NCBI GenBank assembly: GCA_002502785.1
Contig: DAQG01000024.1
Coordinates: 7,939-71,938, forward strand
Length of the DNA stretch: 64,000 bases
Direction: 5' to 3'
Origin: Methanothrix harundinacea
Lineage (GTDB): Archaea > Halobacteriota > Methanosarcinia > Methanotrichales > Methanotrichaceae
Below the pieces are notes generated by a model that was given only the letters and a program-made list of their open reading frames with translations, was not told where the DNA came from and did no database searches. Shown in pieces: positions 8,301 through 20,106 of the stretch (position 1 is the stretch's first letter; each line of letters opens with the position of its first letter). A program made the translations under genes and the position numbers.

Positions 8301-9335
8301 CTATCTCCGGGGCCGAAGGGGGCCGCGCCTGCGAAGCGATCTATTTCCCCTCTCGCGCAAAAGCCAGAAGATCGCAAAAGCTGTGGCGCCCAAAAGGACC
8401 GCTAATAAGGGTATCCTCAAAAGTCGCACCACGTTGGGCGGAACAACCTCCAGTGGTACGGAAAGCGATGCAACACCACTTTCGTGGCTTATCTCGCAGC
8501 CGATCCTGTATTCCTGTGCCCGAGCCGACTCCTCTACCAAGACGTCAAAGCGGGCGACTGCAACTCCTCCAGCAGGTATGTCCCCCAGACGAGACCGATC
8601 CGTCAGGGTCGTGAAGGGTGATGCCGACACCAGGCGCGCGGTGCAGTTGGTGGCAGCGCTCTCCCCGGCGTTGCCGACGATGATGCTGATAGAGCCCTTC
8701 TCGCCGGGTGAGAGGTCGGATCTTGTCCCCATCAGCTCCAAGGCGGGAGGGTCGCCCTCCACCGATAGGATGAGGTCCAAGGCCAGACTGGTGGGAAGAT
8801 AGAGGGGCGAGGCAGTCCCGCCGCTGAAGCTGACGTCGACCTGGTGCTCGTACTCGAGGTCGAGGCTGAGGGGGATCGGACCCTCGGCGCCATCTTCGAT
8901 CCCGAGATCGAACTCTATGATCGCGGTCTCCCCTGGCCCGAGAAGGTCGAGATGGACTGGTCCGGAGAGAACCTCGATCGGTTTATCGGAACGGAGATCC
9001 GCTTTCAGGTTTGATGCGTCCAGGCAGCCGAACTCCGCCAGCATCTCCTGAGTCGCCTCTTCTTCTGAGCCTGGAGAGACGATGCCGGGAACGAGCCGTT
9101 CCACAACGCCATCGTTTGCCAAAACCAGCCTGAGGGTCCCATCGGTTCTGGGGGCGAAGACGGGATTGACGACGGAGACGTCGATTTTGGGCCCGCCCTC
9201 TACCTTGTAGTGGTCGCCGGCGAACTGGACCCCTCCTGTGGCAGAAGCTGCCTCTGCTATGCTCGCGGCAGACGGGGCCAAAACGAGGAAGGCGATGAGG
9301 AGGGTGAGGGGGAAGCAGATCTGGTGGTGGAGCAT
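8301..9335 (-). CDS. Secreted, membrane-anchored COG1361/CARDB-like protein
   Basis: A 344-residue protein with an N-terminal signal segment (FPLTLLIAFLVLAPSAAS), a long extracytoplasmic part of at least two beta-sandwich units, one transmembrane helix near residues 310-330 and an arginine-rich cytoplasmic tail. The beta units show CARDB/COG1361 wording such as LSPGEKGSISIIVGNAG and IPAGGVAVARFDV, as in archaeal envelope proteins that stand next to ABC-2 exporters. It ends 84 nt before the ABC ATPase on the same strand, so one transcription unit is likely. The molecular role is unknown; an envelope accessory to the exporter is an inference. Confidence 0.65.
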   Translation of the reverse strand: MLHHQICFPLTLLIAFLVLAPSAASIAEAASATGGVQFAGDHYKVEGGPKIDVSVVNPVFAPRTDGTLRLVLANDGVVERLVPGIVSPGSEEEATQEMLAEFGCLDASNLKADLRSDKPIEVLSGPVHLDLLGPGETAIIEFDLGIEDGAEGPIPLSLDLEYEHQVDVSFSGGTASPLYLPTSLALDLILSVEGDPPALELMGTRSDLSPGEKGSISIIVGNAGESAATNCTARLVSASPFTTLTDRSRLGDIPAGGVAVARFDVLVEESARAQEYRIGCEISHESGVASLSVPLEVVPPNVVRLLRIPLLAVLLGATAFAIFWLLRERGNRSLRRRGPLRPRR

Positions 9336-9419
9336 CTCGATCTGCCACGTTGTATTCCTTCGCGTATAAGTTTGTTGTACAAGTATTCTCAGAAGCGAAG
9401 GTGCCTGAATTTTTCGAGA

Positions 9420-10214
9420 TCACCGGGCCAGGATGGTGCTGGCAAAGAAGGTCCCGGACGCCGCCAAAATTATCGTCGCTCCCGAGGGGATGTCGAGCTT
9501 GTAAGATACAATCAGGCCGACGAGGACGAAGGATGCTCCCAGAAGGATCGAGAGGGCCATGATCCTTTTGATGCTTCGCGCGTGCTGCCTTCCGATGGCA
9601 CCGGGGATGGTGAGGAGAGCGATCACCAGGATTATGCCCACGATCTTTATCAGGACCACGACGCTGAGGGCCACCATGCATAGCAGGAGGAGGCGAAGCT
9701 CTCTCACCGGAAGGCCCACCGCCTCGCCGTAGCTGGAATCAAAGGAGAGGATCAATAGGTCTTTGTAAAGAAGGGCCACAAGGACGAGCATCCCGAGGGT
9801 CAGGACGGATATCAGCGTCACGTCGCTCCAGGATACGGCGAGGATATTGCCGAACAGGTAGTCAAAAAGGTCGGGGGCGCGGCCATGGCTCAAGCTCACG
9901 AAGACTATTCCAAGGGACATTCCAGCAGCCCAGAAGACGCCGATGGCCGTATCCTCCGAGACCCTCGACCGGTCGCTGATCGCCCCTATTCCGAGAGCCG
10001 CCGCCACCGAGAAGAGGACCGCAAAGACGAGGGGGTCCATCCCAAGAAGGTAGCCGAGGCCGATACCGCCAAAGGCGGTATGGGCGATCCCTCCGCCGAT
10101 GAAGACGATCCTGTTGAGGATGACGTAAATCCCGATGACGCCGCAGAGGACGGAGGCTATGATGCCGGCCGCGAGAGCGCTCTGCATGAACTCGTACGCG
10201 AATATCTCGATCAT
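9420..10214 (-). CDS. znuB: Zinc-type ABC transporter permease
   Basis: A 264-residue ABC-3 family permease with about eight membrane segments, including GVIGIYVILNRIVFIGGGIAHTAF-like and LLTIPGAIGRQHARS-like stretches that typify ZnuB/MntB/TroC permeases. The start at 10214 is chosen because it lies 2 nt after the znuC stop; a longer frame into znuC would overlap that gene by 60 nt. It is the last gene of the operon. The metal is inferred to be zinc from the His-rich substrate-binding protein; manganese cannot be excluded. Confidence 0.88.
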   Translation of the reverse strand: MIEIFAYEFMQSALAAGIIASVLCGVIGIYVILNRIVFIGGGIAHTAFGGIGLGYLLGMDPLVFAVLFSVAAALGIGAISDRSRVSEDTAIGVFWAAGMSLGIVFVSLSHGRAPDLFDYLFGNILAVSWSDVTLISVLTLGMLVLVALLYKDLLILSFDSSYGEAVGLPVRELRLLLLCMVALSVVVLIKIVGIILVIALLTIPGAIGRQHARSIKRIMALSILLGASFVLVGLIVSYKLDIPSGATIILAASGTFFASTILAR

Positions 10215-10216
10215 CG

Positions 10217-10975
10217 TCAGCCGTGCTCCCTCAGAACCCTGTGGGGGACGCCGTGGGCGATCATCTCCACGGGGCATTCGTAAGCCTCTTCTATGTCCTC
10301 GGCGGTCAGCTCTTTTGAGCTGTGGTAATAGAGCTTTCTGTTGACGCAGGCGATCTTCTTCACATAGGTCGACACTGCGCTGATGTCGTGGGATACCATG
10401 ATTATCGTCATCTTCTCGTTCAGCTCACGGAGAAGCTCGTAGAACTCCCTCTGCCGGGAGCTGTCGATCCCGGTGGCTGGCTCGTCCAGAAGGAGAAGGT
10501 CGGGCTCTGAGACGAGGGCTCTTGCAACGAAAATCCGCTGCTGTTGGCCTCCGGATAAAGCGCCGATCTCTCTATCAGCATGCTCCAGCATCCTCACCGA
10601 CGAAAGGGCCGCCAGGGCAGAATTCCGATCCTCGGGTGAATGGCGGCCGAAGAGGCCCATTTTGCCGCGGCGTCCCATCATAACCACCTCGAGGGCGCTG
10701 ATCGGGAACTTCTGGTCGAAGAGGCTCTTTTGGGGTAGGTACCCGACCCGCTTTCTCGCGGCCTCGGGGCTCATCCCGAAGACCAGGACCCTTCCGCGAT
10801 GAGGTTTGATCAACCCCAGGACGGCCTTGAGGAGGGTCGTCTTTCCTCCGCCGTTGGGGCCTATCAGCCCGAGAAAGTCCCCCTCTTTGACCTCGAGGTT
10901 CACGTCCTCCAGGACGGTTCGGCCTCCGAGATTGACCATGAGGTTCTCGATCGATACTACGTTCTCTCCAGTCAT
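10217..10975 (-). CDS. znuC: Zinc-type ABC transporter ATP-binding protein
   Basis: A 252-residue metal-uptake ATPase: Walker A GPNGGGKTTLLKAVLG, the metal-family phrase GYLPQKSLFDQKFPISALEVVMMG, signature LSGGQQQRIFVARALV, Walker B LLLLDEPATGID and H-loop MVSHDISAVSTYV. These match ZnuC/TroB/MntA closely. It starts 24 nt after the substrate-binding protein gene and is followed at once by the permease. Confidence 0.92.
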   Translation of the reverse strand: MTGENVVSIENLMVNLGGRTVLEDVNLEVKEGDFLGLIGPNGGGKTTLLKAVLGLIKPHRGRVLVFGMSPEAARKRVGYLPQKSLFDQKFPISALEVVMMGRRGKMGLFGRHSPEDRNSALAALSSVRMLEHADREIGALSGGQQQRIFVARALVSEPDLLLLDEPATGIDSSRQREFYELLRELNEKMTIIMVSHDISAVSTYVKKIACVNRKLYYHSSKELTAEDIEEAYECPVEMIAHGVPHRVLREHG

Positions 10976-10999
10976 TTTTCTGCTCGCTCCATTGTCAGA

Positions 11000-11923
11000 T
11001 TAACCGTCCAGGCTGGAGGCGATCTCTTGGCCCACATGCCTCATGTTCTCGATATAGTTTTCAGCGAGAGGGTCGAGGGGCACGACCCTGCCATCGATCT
11101 CTCTTGCGATGATCTCCGCCGACTTCGGGTTGAAGTTGGGGTCGACGAATATTGTGGTGATATTCTTCCGGCGAGCGACCTCGACGACCTCGGCTAGGTA
11201 CCTGGGTCCGGGTTCCTTCTCGCTTTCAAGGATCGGCACCTGGACGAGACCGTAATCCCTTGCAAAGTAGCTCCAGGAGGGGTGGAGGACGATGAACTCT
11301 TCCCTATCCGTCTCCGAGAAGGTCGAGTTCAGCTCAAAATCGAGCTCTCTGAGCCTGCTGAGATTGTCGTCCCTGTTCTTTTGATAAAAATCAGCATTGT
11401 CGGGATCGACCTCTATCAGGCCCCGGCAGATGTTCTCGACGATGATCATGCCGTTCTTTGGCGAGAGCCAGATGTGGGGGTCTGCCATCAGTATATTCTC
11501 ATGAACGTCATGATCGCCAGGATGAGCAGCGTGGCCGTGATCGTCGGAATCGGTCGTCTCCATCAGGTCCACCCTGGCAGAGGAGTCGACGACGAGCATA
11601 TCCCCATTGGCCTGGATTATCTTCTCCATCCAAATCTCAAGGCCCGCTCCGTTCTTAACGTAGAGGTCTGCATCCTCCACCTCCACCAGCTTGGAGGGCG
11701 AGGGCTCGAAGGTATGAGGGTTTGTGCCCGGAGGAACCAAGATGTCGACCCTTACCCGATCCCTGCCTACCATCTTCGAGAAGTGGCCGAGGGGCACGGT
11801 GGTTGCGACGACGTTGATACCGCTCGTTTCCTCCGCAGAAGTTGGCTTATCGGTGGATATGCAGCCGCAAAGAAGGCAGGCCACGAGGATCAGCGCCGGA
11901 ACCAAGGCGCACCTCAAGCTCAA
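11000..11923 (-). CDS. znuA: Zinc-type ABC transporter substrate-binding lipoprotein
   Basis: A cluster A-I metal-binding protein of about 307 residues. It opens with a hydrophobic signal and a lipobox-like LLCGC, then VVATTVPLGHFSKMVGRDRV. A His/Asp-rich loop (DDHGHAAHPGDHDVHEN) next to the ligand-bearing DPHIWLSP is characteristic of zinc-binding ZnuA. The longest open frame begins at 12046 inside the upstream gene, but a TTG at 11923, 5 nt after GGAGGTG and overlapping the upstream stop as TTGA, gives a proper signal peptide and is preferred. The other transporter subunits follow. Confidence 0.88.
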   Translation of the reverse strand: MSLRCALVPALILVACLLCGCISTDKPTSAEETSGINVVATTVPLGHFSKMVGRDRVRVDILVPPGTNPHTFEPSPSKLVEVEDADLYVKNGAGLEIWMEKIIQANGDMLVVDSSARVDLMETTDSDDHGHAAHPGDHDVHENILMADPHIWLSPKNGMIIVENICRGLIEVDPDNADFYQKNRDDNLSRLRELDFELNSTFSETDREEFIVLHPSWSYFARDYGLVQVPILESEKEPGPRYLAEVVEVARRKNITTIFVDPNFNPKSAEIIAREIDGRVVPLDPLAENYIENMRHVGQEIASSLDG

Positions 11924-12219
11924 AGCTCCACCTCCTTCAGGACCTTGCCGATGTACCTGGTTCGGGTTTTGCCGTCCTCCTTCCAGTAGCAGTACCAGTA
12001 GGGGCCATGGGGACATTTCTTGCACTCCTTTCCGCAGTAGACCCACTCCTGCCGATAGGTGACGGACCCCGGTCTCCTCTCTCCGGTTTCGGCTTTGTGG
12101 GCATCCCCTTCAAAAGATTCTTCGCGATCGGAGATTAGCCGATCGAGGTAATCCCTGATCTCCATTAGGTGGGGGAGGTCCTCTTCAGCCAACTCGTCCA
12201 AGATATATTTGGGGATCAA
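11920..12219 (-). CDS. DUF6788-like small cysteine-rich protein
   Basis: A 99-residue protein whose C-terminal half contains CGKECKKCPHGPYWYCYW followed by a GKTRTRYIGK stretch. This is the hallmark of a family (DUF6788-like) found mostly near mobile or accessory genes, where it probably binds nucleic acid or metal. The N-terminal half is helical and acidic. The start appears to be TTG with no Shine-Dalgarno site, consistent with a leaderless message from the TATA-like element at about 12245-12252. Being the first gene of the zinc operon, with three potential metal-ligand Cys, it might be involved in metal sensing or allocation; that is speculation. Confidence 0.6.
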   Translation of the reverse strand: MIPKYILDELAEEDLPHLMEIRDYLDRLISDREESFEGDAHKAETGERRPGSVTYRQEWVYCGKECKKCPHGPYWYCYWKEDGKTRTRYIGKVLKEVEL

Positions 12220-12227
12220 GGTCGCAT

Positions 12228-12272
12228 CTTATGTAACTTGGCCAGTTAAATCTTTTCCTCAAGTTACATAAG
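12228..12272 (-). promoter_or_regulatory. Perfect 13-bp inverted repeat around the zinc-operon promoter
   Basis: CTTATGTAACTTG (12228-12240) and CAAGTTACATAAG (12260-12272) are exact reverse complements separated by 19 bp. The spacer, read on the minus strand, holds AAAAGATTTAACTGG, which looks like a BRE/TATA element, and transcription would begin within a few bases of the DUF6788 start. Two half-sites straddling the core promoter is a classic repressor arrangement, fitting a metal-responsive regulator. A role for the same site in the plus-strand methyltransferase gene is also possible. Confidence 0.6.
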
Positions 12273-12482
12273 AATAGATACAGGGAAAGGAGAACTGGAG
12301 AGAACAGATGGCAGAAGACAGGTTGGACTTTAGATTGAGCTGAAAAACTGCTGATGAGCCGCTCGCTGAATTCAGTTCTTCTGAATTTCTCGGGCATCAC
12401 CAGCGAGGTTGGAAATACCTTTTATCTCATCACGTGGCACGTTTCGCTGAATCAATCTTTGCAACAAAATCTGAGGTTTCGA

Positions 12483-13322
12483 ATGTTTGAAGAACTGGAG
12501 AAGATCAACGCTCGTCCTGAACCCTTTGAGTTTTACACGGCGAGTGACTTGTGGGCCGATGAGCACACATCAGAGCAGATGCTCAGGTTCCACCTGAACG
12601 AGGAGATCGATGTCTCGTCCCGAAAGGTGGAATTCATCAACCGCTCGGTCGAATGGATCGCTTCCCGCCTCAACGTCGGTGCGGGAATAAAAATCGCCGA
12701 CTTCGGCTGCGGCCCGGGGCTTTATGCGGCGAGGCTGGCTCAGAGGCAGGCGGATGTGACCGGGATAGATTTCTCAAAGAGGTCGATCCAATATGCACAG
12801 GAAGTCGCAACCAGGGATGGTCTATCCATCCGCTATGTAAATCAGAACTACCTGGAGTTTGAAACAGATGACCGTTTTCATCTCATCCTGATGATCATGT
12901 GCGACTTCTGCGCCTTAAGTCCCGTCCAGAGAAAGCGGATGCTCAGAAAGTTCCACCAGATCCTCGAGCCCGGAGGTTCGGTCCTTCTCGACGTGTATTC
13001 ATTGGCGGCTTTTGAAGGTCGAGAAGAGGGGGCGATCTACGAGGCGAACCTTCTTGATGGATTCTGGTCTCCGAACAAGTATTACGGGTTTCTAAACACC
13101 TTCAAGTACCAGAGCGAAAAGGTGATTCTTGACAAGTACACGATTATCGAAGCCGATCGCACGCGAACCGTCTATAACTGGCTACAGCATTTCACTCCCG
13201 AAACTCTGGAGAAGGAGTTTTTCGAATGCGGTTTTGTCGTTGAGGGCTTATATTCAGATGTTTCTGGCTCACCGTTCGACCCGGAAAATGACGAATTTGC
13301 AGCCGTCGCCAAGAAGCTATAG
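12483..13322 (+). CDS. Class I SAM-dependent methyltransferase
   Basis: A 279-residue protein with motif I IADFGCGPGLYAARLAQ, motif II VTGIDFSKRSIQYAQ and post-motif LEPGGSVLLDVYS, all typical of Rossmann-fold small-molecule methyltransferases (Methyltransf_25 group). The frame is open from 12354, but those 43 extra residues show no family character, so the ATG at 12483 (starting MFEELEKINARPEPFEFY) is preferred. Substrate unknown. It runs opposite to the zinc operon. Confidence 0.8.
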   Translation: MFEELEKINARPEPFEFYTASDLWADEHTSEQMLRFHLNEEIDVSSRKVEFINRSVEWIASRLNVGAGIKIADFGCGPGLYAARLAQRQADVTGIDFSKRSIQYAQEVATRDGLSIRYVNQNYLEFETDDRFHLILMIMCDFCALSPVQRKRMLRKFHQILEPGGSVLLDVYSLAAFEGREEGAIYEANLLDGFWSPNKYYGFLNTFKYQSEKVILDKYTIIEADRTRTVYNWLQHFTPETLEKEFFECGFVVEGLYSDVSGSPFDPENDEFAAVAKKL

Positions 13323-13422
13323 AAAATGTCTTAGTTAGGCATTACTTGGAGGAAATACACGAACAATCAAGACCGTTACCAACGGCTACACACGAGACAA
13401 CGGATAAAAAGAGGGAAGACGT

Positions 13423-14103
13423 ATGAGAGTGTTTGAAAGACCGGGACCCGCCAACACAGATGAAACGATTGAAATTGTGAAGAAGGTGTCTTCGCAATAT
13501 CGCTATCTTGTCGTCGCATCAATTACCGGAGAGTGTGCTGTACGAGTCGCTGAAAGAATCCTCGACACGACCATCATTTGTGTCACATGTCCTCAAGGAA
13601 TGGGATGGGAAGTTGACCACATGCAGAGTGGTCCGTTTGCAGATATTCCTGAACTCCAGAAGGTGCGCGATGAATGGGAGGAACGCGGTCTCTCCCGGGT
13701 GCCCATGCAAATCACCCCGGAAAATAGACTAAAATTAACAGCCTTGAACGTTCCCATCATCCAAGGAACAATTCCCTTCTTTGGTCCAAGTTTTTCAATG
13801 CGACTTCATCTCCAACAGGTGACATCCCTTGATATTCTGGCAAAGACCTTAGAATTGATCTCCACTGGGACGTTGGTCTGTTTGGAATGCGTCTTGATGG
13901 CTGCCGATGCAGGAGTGATTCCTGAACAAGAGCCAGTTCTTGCCGTCGCAGGGACTGAGCGCGGTCTTGATACGGCATGGGTCATCAAAAGTAGCGCCTC
14001 TGCCAATCTTTTTCATCCATCAAAAGGATGCCGATTTGTAGAATTGTTGGCCAAACCAGGCTTATCGTACCAACCCGCCATGGCCATTGAATATCTGCGA
14101 TAA
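13423..14103 (+). CDS. Pyruvate-kinase C-terminal-domain-like protein (COG1751 type)
   Basis: A 226-residue protein beginning MRVFERPGPANTDETIEI and containing YLVVASITGECAVRVAE, with a later ECVLMAADAGVIPEQEPVLAVAGTE-type region. This resembles stand-alone relatives of the pyruvate kinase alpha/beta C-terminal domain, which lack the catalytic barrel. The biochemical role of these orphan domains is not established. It follows the methyltransferase by 100 nt on the same strand and is convergent with cdc48; no partner is evident. Confidence 0.55.
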   Translation: MRVFERPGPANTDETIEIVKKVSSQYRYLVVASITGECAVRVAERILDTTIICVTCPQGMGWEVDHMQSGPFADIPELQKVRDEWEERGLSRVPMQITPENRLKLTALNVPIIQGTIPFFGPSFSMRLHLQQVTSLDILAKTLELISTGTLVCLECVLMAADAGVIPEQEPVLAVAGTERGLDTAWVIKSSASANLFHPSKGCRFVELLAKPGLSYQPAMAIEYLR

Positions 14104-14147
14104 GGTGAGACGAAGGCCGGTCCTCGAACCGGCCTCTTGCGTCCGCT

Positions 14148-17255
<3,108 letters not shown>

Positions 17256-17693
17256 ATGGAGACTGAGTCCAAAGGAACCATATCCGGGCTTAGGGTAGCT
17301 GGCGTGATTGCTCTGTTGGCGTCACTCTTCCTTCTCGTGCCCGCGGCATCGGCAGACGATACCTATTCGCTTATATTTTATGCAAACGTAGATCCAGTAC
17401 GGGCTTCAGAAGATGACACCGTAACCTTCACCTACGAAGTCTATAACACCGGTACCGGAACCCTTTACGACGTTGAAGTCTGGTATTTCTCTATGGAGGA
17501 GATGATAGAAGTAGGCGACCTTGAAGGTGGAGAATCTGCGTTCCCCACTGCAGACTACGTAGTGAACATGGACGATGCTCTGTACAAGAGGGGTCGGCCT
17601 TACATATACAACGTGGCCTGTGCAATAGGTTACGGTGAGGATGGAACCTTGATGGCCCGTGCCAACGCTGCCTGTTCCATAATCGTAATCTAA
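17256..17693 (+). CDS. Small secreted CARDB-like protein
   Basis: A 145-residue protein with a clear signal peptide (VAGVIALLASLFLLVPAASA, cut near residue 33) and a single beta-sandwich of CARDB type: DPVRASEDDTVTFTYEVYNTG, GTLYDVEVWY and VGDLEGGESAF are the usual strand phrases of this adhesion-like fold. An AGAGGA ribosome-binding site precedes the ATG. There is no membrane anchor, so it is probably released or sits in the envelope. Codon use matches the neighbours. Function unknown. Confidence 0.7.
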   Translation: METESKGTISGLRVAGVIALLASLFLLVPAASADDTYSLIFYANVDPVRASEDDTVTFTYEVYNTGTGTLYDVEVWYFSMEEMIEVGDLEGGESAFPTADYVVNMDDALYKRGRPYIYNVACAIGYGEDGTLMARANAACSIIVI

Positions 17694-17820
17694 CGCCGAA
17701 TGCCGATTTTGTGGTTCGACGTGTTTCAGCACGTCAGATCACATCCTTATTTTTAAAGCTTTTTAAACTGAACGACCATTTTTGTCTTGCAACATAAATG
17801 GATAGCGAAAAATGTATCAA

Positions 17821-17892
17821 GCCTCGGGTGGGATTTGAACCCACGGCCTCGTCCTTACCAAGGACGCGCTATGCCAGCTAAGCCACCGAGGC
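17821..17892 (-). tRNA. tRNA-Thr (anticodon GGT)
   Basis: The minus strand folds as a full cloverleaf of 72 nt: acceptor GCCTCGG paired with CCGAGGC, D-arm beginning GCTTAGCTGGC, anticodon stem CGTCC/GGACG with loop TTGGTAA (anticodon GGT, reading ACC/ACT), and T-arm GTGGG-TTCAAAT-CCCAC. No intron is present and CCA is not encoded, so it must be added enzymatically. Confidence 0.96.
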
Positions 17893-18089
17893 ACGAAAAG
17901 GTGCGATTGCCTCCCACGTGCTTCCTGTTTTTGAACCTTTCGGTCAACGCATTTCCGCCCTCGGCGCCTCGACCATCCCAGTATTTGCATCGAGATCGTG
18001 TGATCCTTGAAGGGGCTTCGTCGTGCAAATCCCCAGCGACAGGGCGGACTACCTCGATCCATTTCTCTGGAACCTCTACCTCCATGACA

Positions 18090-18108
18090 GAATGGTTATT
18101 TATCCGAT
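18090..18108 (+). promoter_or_regulatory. Possible TATA promoter of the PH-domain protein
   Basis: GGTTATTTATCC resembles a TATA box. Transcription starting about 25 bp on would begin at or next to the GTG at 18128, which supports a leaderless start there. Confidence 0.35.
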
Positions 18109-18127
18109 CAGCCTCAAGATCGATGGC

Positions 18128-18883
18128 GTGTCACCCAAGCTCCAGAAAGGCGAAGAGCTGATCAGAGCCCTTCGACCGCACCCGCTGGCCTTTTACCGGC
18201 TCTACGCTATCTGGATCTATCTTGCCTTTGTTGGAGTCTATTTCGCCTCTGATCCAAGGATCGAGATTTTTGACATGAGCCCCGAAAACTCGGCCCGGAT
18301 CCTCTGGTGGCTGTCGATCCTCGTGCCGGCGGTTCTGATCGCCCTCTTCAGGATCAACTGGAGATGGCTTATTGCCCTGGCGATTCCTGGCCTTCTTGCC
18401 TTTTACCTTCCGGGCCAATTGGAGTACACGGCTTTTCTCGAGACTTGGGGCCTCCTCTGGTTTGCGGACCAAAATCACATCCTTACGGCTTTCGGCGTCT
18501 TCGGGATCCTGGGAACGGAGGAACACCGCAGGTCTCACAGATACTACATCACCAACTGGAGGCTGATAATGGAGTCGGGCCACCTCGGGGTTCACCGGAG
18601 AACCCTCCTCTACAAGAACATAAACGACCTGGTGGTGGAGCAGTCCTTCCCGGGAAAGATCTTCAACTTCGGAACGATCATCCCCATCACCGCTTCGGGT
18701 TTGGGCCTCGGCGACGACTCCAGCATGGCGGGCGCGGCCGTGGGGACGAGAGCGATGATCGGCGCCGGGGGCGGCAAGACCATATCGACGCCGAGGGGAA
18801 GGTCCCACCACCTCCTCGAGGGGGTAGGCCGTCCCGAGCAGGTCCACGACCTGATAATATCCCTGATGCACGCCCAGGGATAG
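18128..18883 (+). CDS. Membrane protein with bacterial PH domain (DUF304 type)
   Basis: About 251 residues. Three to four hydrophobic helices occupy the first 110 residues (for example LYAIWIYLAFVGVYFA and WLIALAIPGLLAFYL), followed by a bPH2/DUF304 domain with the recognisable RRSHRYYITNWRLIMESG and LLYKNINDLVVEQSF strands. A Gly-rich insert (AAVGTRAMIGAGGGK) lies within the PH part. The open frame extends to 18023, but a TATA-like element at about 18097 argues for initiation at GTG 18128. Such proteins are membrane-associated and of unknown role. Confidence 0.65.
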   Translation: MSPKLQKGEELIRALRPHPLAFYRLYAIWIYLAFVGVYFASDPRIEIFDMSPENSARILWWLSILVPAVLIALFRINWRWLIALAIPGLLAFYLPGQLEYTAFLETWGLLWFADQNHILTAFGVFGILGTEEHRRSHRYYITNWRLIMESGHLGVHRRTLLYKNINDLVVEQSFPGKIFNFGTIIPITASGLGLGDDSSMAGAAVGTRAMIGAGGGKTISTPRGRSHHLLEGVGRPEQVHDLIISLMHAQG

Positions 18884-18930
18884 AGGACTGGGAAAAAAGA
18901 GACGCTCCGATCCTGCAGCTGCAGAATTCG

Positions 18931-20094
18931 TCACGCCGTTTTCAAAACCGTCTCGTAGACCGCTTCCGTCTCTCGGGCGATCTCGTCCCACGTGAACTCC
19001 CTTTCGAGCCGTTCTCTTCCAGCCTTGCCGAGCCGTTTCATCTCCTCGGGGTTATCGAGGAGCCGGTTGATGCACCAGGCTATCGACTCGGGCTGTATGT
19101 AGGCGAGGAGGCCGTCCTCGAAGTTCTTGATTATGCTGACGGCGTCGGTGGCGACGACGGGCTTTCCAGCGTCCCAGCCTTCCAGGACCACGATCCCGAA
19201 GGGCTCGTTTCTGCTGGGCAGGCAAATCATGTCGCTGGCGTTCATCCACTCCTCTTTGACGTTGCTGGGGGTGTACCCCAGAAAGACGCAGGCACCTTCG
19301 ACGCCCAGTTCTCGGGCCTTCTCTTCGCAGATCGGCTTCATCCCGCCATCGCCGATGAAGACGAACTTCGCATCCCAGTGACGGGCGAGGACGTGGGGGA
19401 TGGCCTCCACCAGGATGCAGGGACCCTTCTGGTAGTCCATTCTGCCGCAGAAGAGGACCACCGGGGCGAGAGGATGAATCCCGTGCCTCTCCTTGACCCT
19501 CCCCGGGTCCAGGGACCGCCTGAAGCTCCCGATGACCAGGCCGTTGGGTACGATCTCGATCTTCTCCCTCGGGATCTGGTATAGCATCATCAGCTCGTCC
19601 TTCATCCTCTGGGTGGTGGTGATCACCGTGGCCGACTCGTAGCCGCTCAGCCATTCGCGGTGAGCGATCTCCCTTGGAACGCCCTCGCTGCTGAAGTTGT
19701 TCCCGTTTCTGCCCCATTCGGTGCTGTGGAGCGTGATCACGTAGGGGATGCCGTAGGTGGCCTTTATCCTGTTGAGGGCCGTGACCGGATGCCAGTCGTG
19801 GCCATGCATCAGGTCGAAGTTGCCGGAGAGCTTCTGGACGTACCAGAACCTATGGAAGATGGCATCACACATCCTGTCCATCTGGGTGAGTATGTCTCCA
19901 TACGGGTCGAAGTCCACCCTCTGATAGTGAACGCCGTTGATCGCGTCGTAGGAGCCGAAGTCTCCCCGACGTGTGAAAACGTGCACCTCGTGCCCCCTTC
20001 TCACGAGGGCTTCGGAAAGTTCAGAGACATGAGGGGCGACGCCACCAACCTTTATGGAGTAAAGGCTCTCCCAGGAGAGCATCCCTATTCGCAT
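18931..20094 (-). CDS. GT4-family glycosyltransferase
   Basis: A 387-residue GT-B glycosyltransferase. The N-terminal domain begins MRIGMLSWESLYSIKVGGVAPHV, typical of nucleotide-sugar-dependent synthases of the GT4/GT5 group; the C-terminal domain has VVLFCGRMDYQKGPCILVEA and the donor-binding CLPSRNEPFGIVVLEGWDAGKPVVATD. The start at 20094 follows a GTGGTGG site; a GTG four codons earlier is also open. It is monocistronic and convergent with the PH-domain gene. The acceptor is unknown; a storage polysaccharide or surface glycan are the main options. Confidence 0.85.
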   Translation of the reverse strand: MRIGMLSWESLYSIKVGGVAPHVSELSEALVRRGHEVHVFTRRGDFGSYDAINGVHYQRVDFDPYGDILTQMDRMCDAIFHRFWYVQKLSGNFDLMHGHDWHPVTALNRIKATYGIPYVITLHSTEWGRNGNNFSSEGVPREIAHREWLSGYESATVITTTQRMKDELMMLYQIPREKIEIVPNGLVIGSFRRSLDPGRVKERHGIHPLAPVVLFCGRMDYQKGPCILVEAIPHVLARHWDAKFVFIGDGGMKPICEEKARELGVEGACVFLGYTPSNVKEEWMNASDMICLPSRNEPFGIVVLEGWDAGKPVVATDAVSIIKNFEDGLLAYIQPESIAWCINRLLDNPEEMKRLGKAGRERLEREFTWDEIARETEAVYETVLKTA

Positions 20095-20106
20095 TTCATC
20101 CACCAC

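Noticed and set aside
12354..12482. 43-residue N-terminal extension of the methyltransferase
   Set aside because: No family similarity, and the frame begins within the promoter region; the ATG at 12483 starts the recognisable protein.
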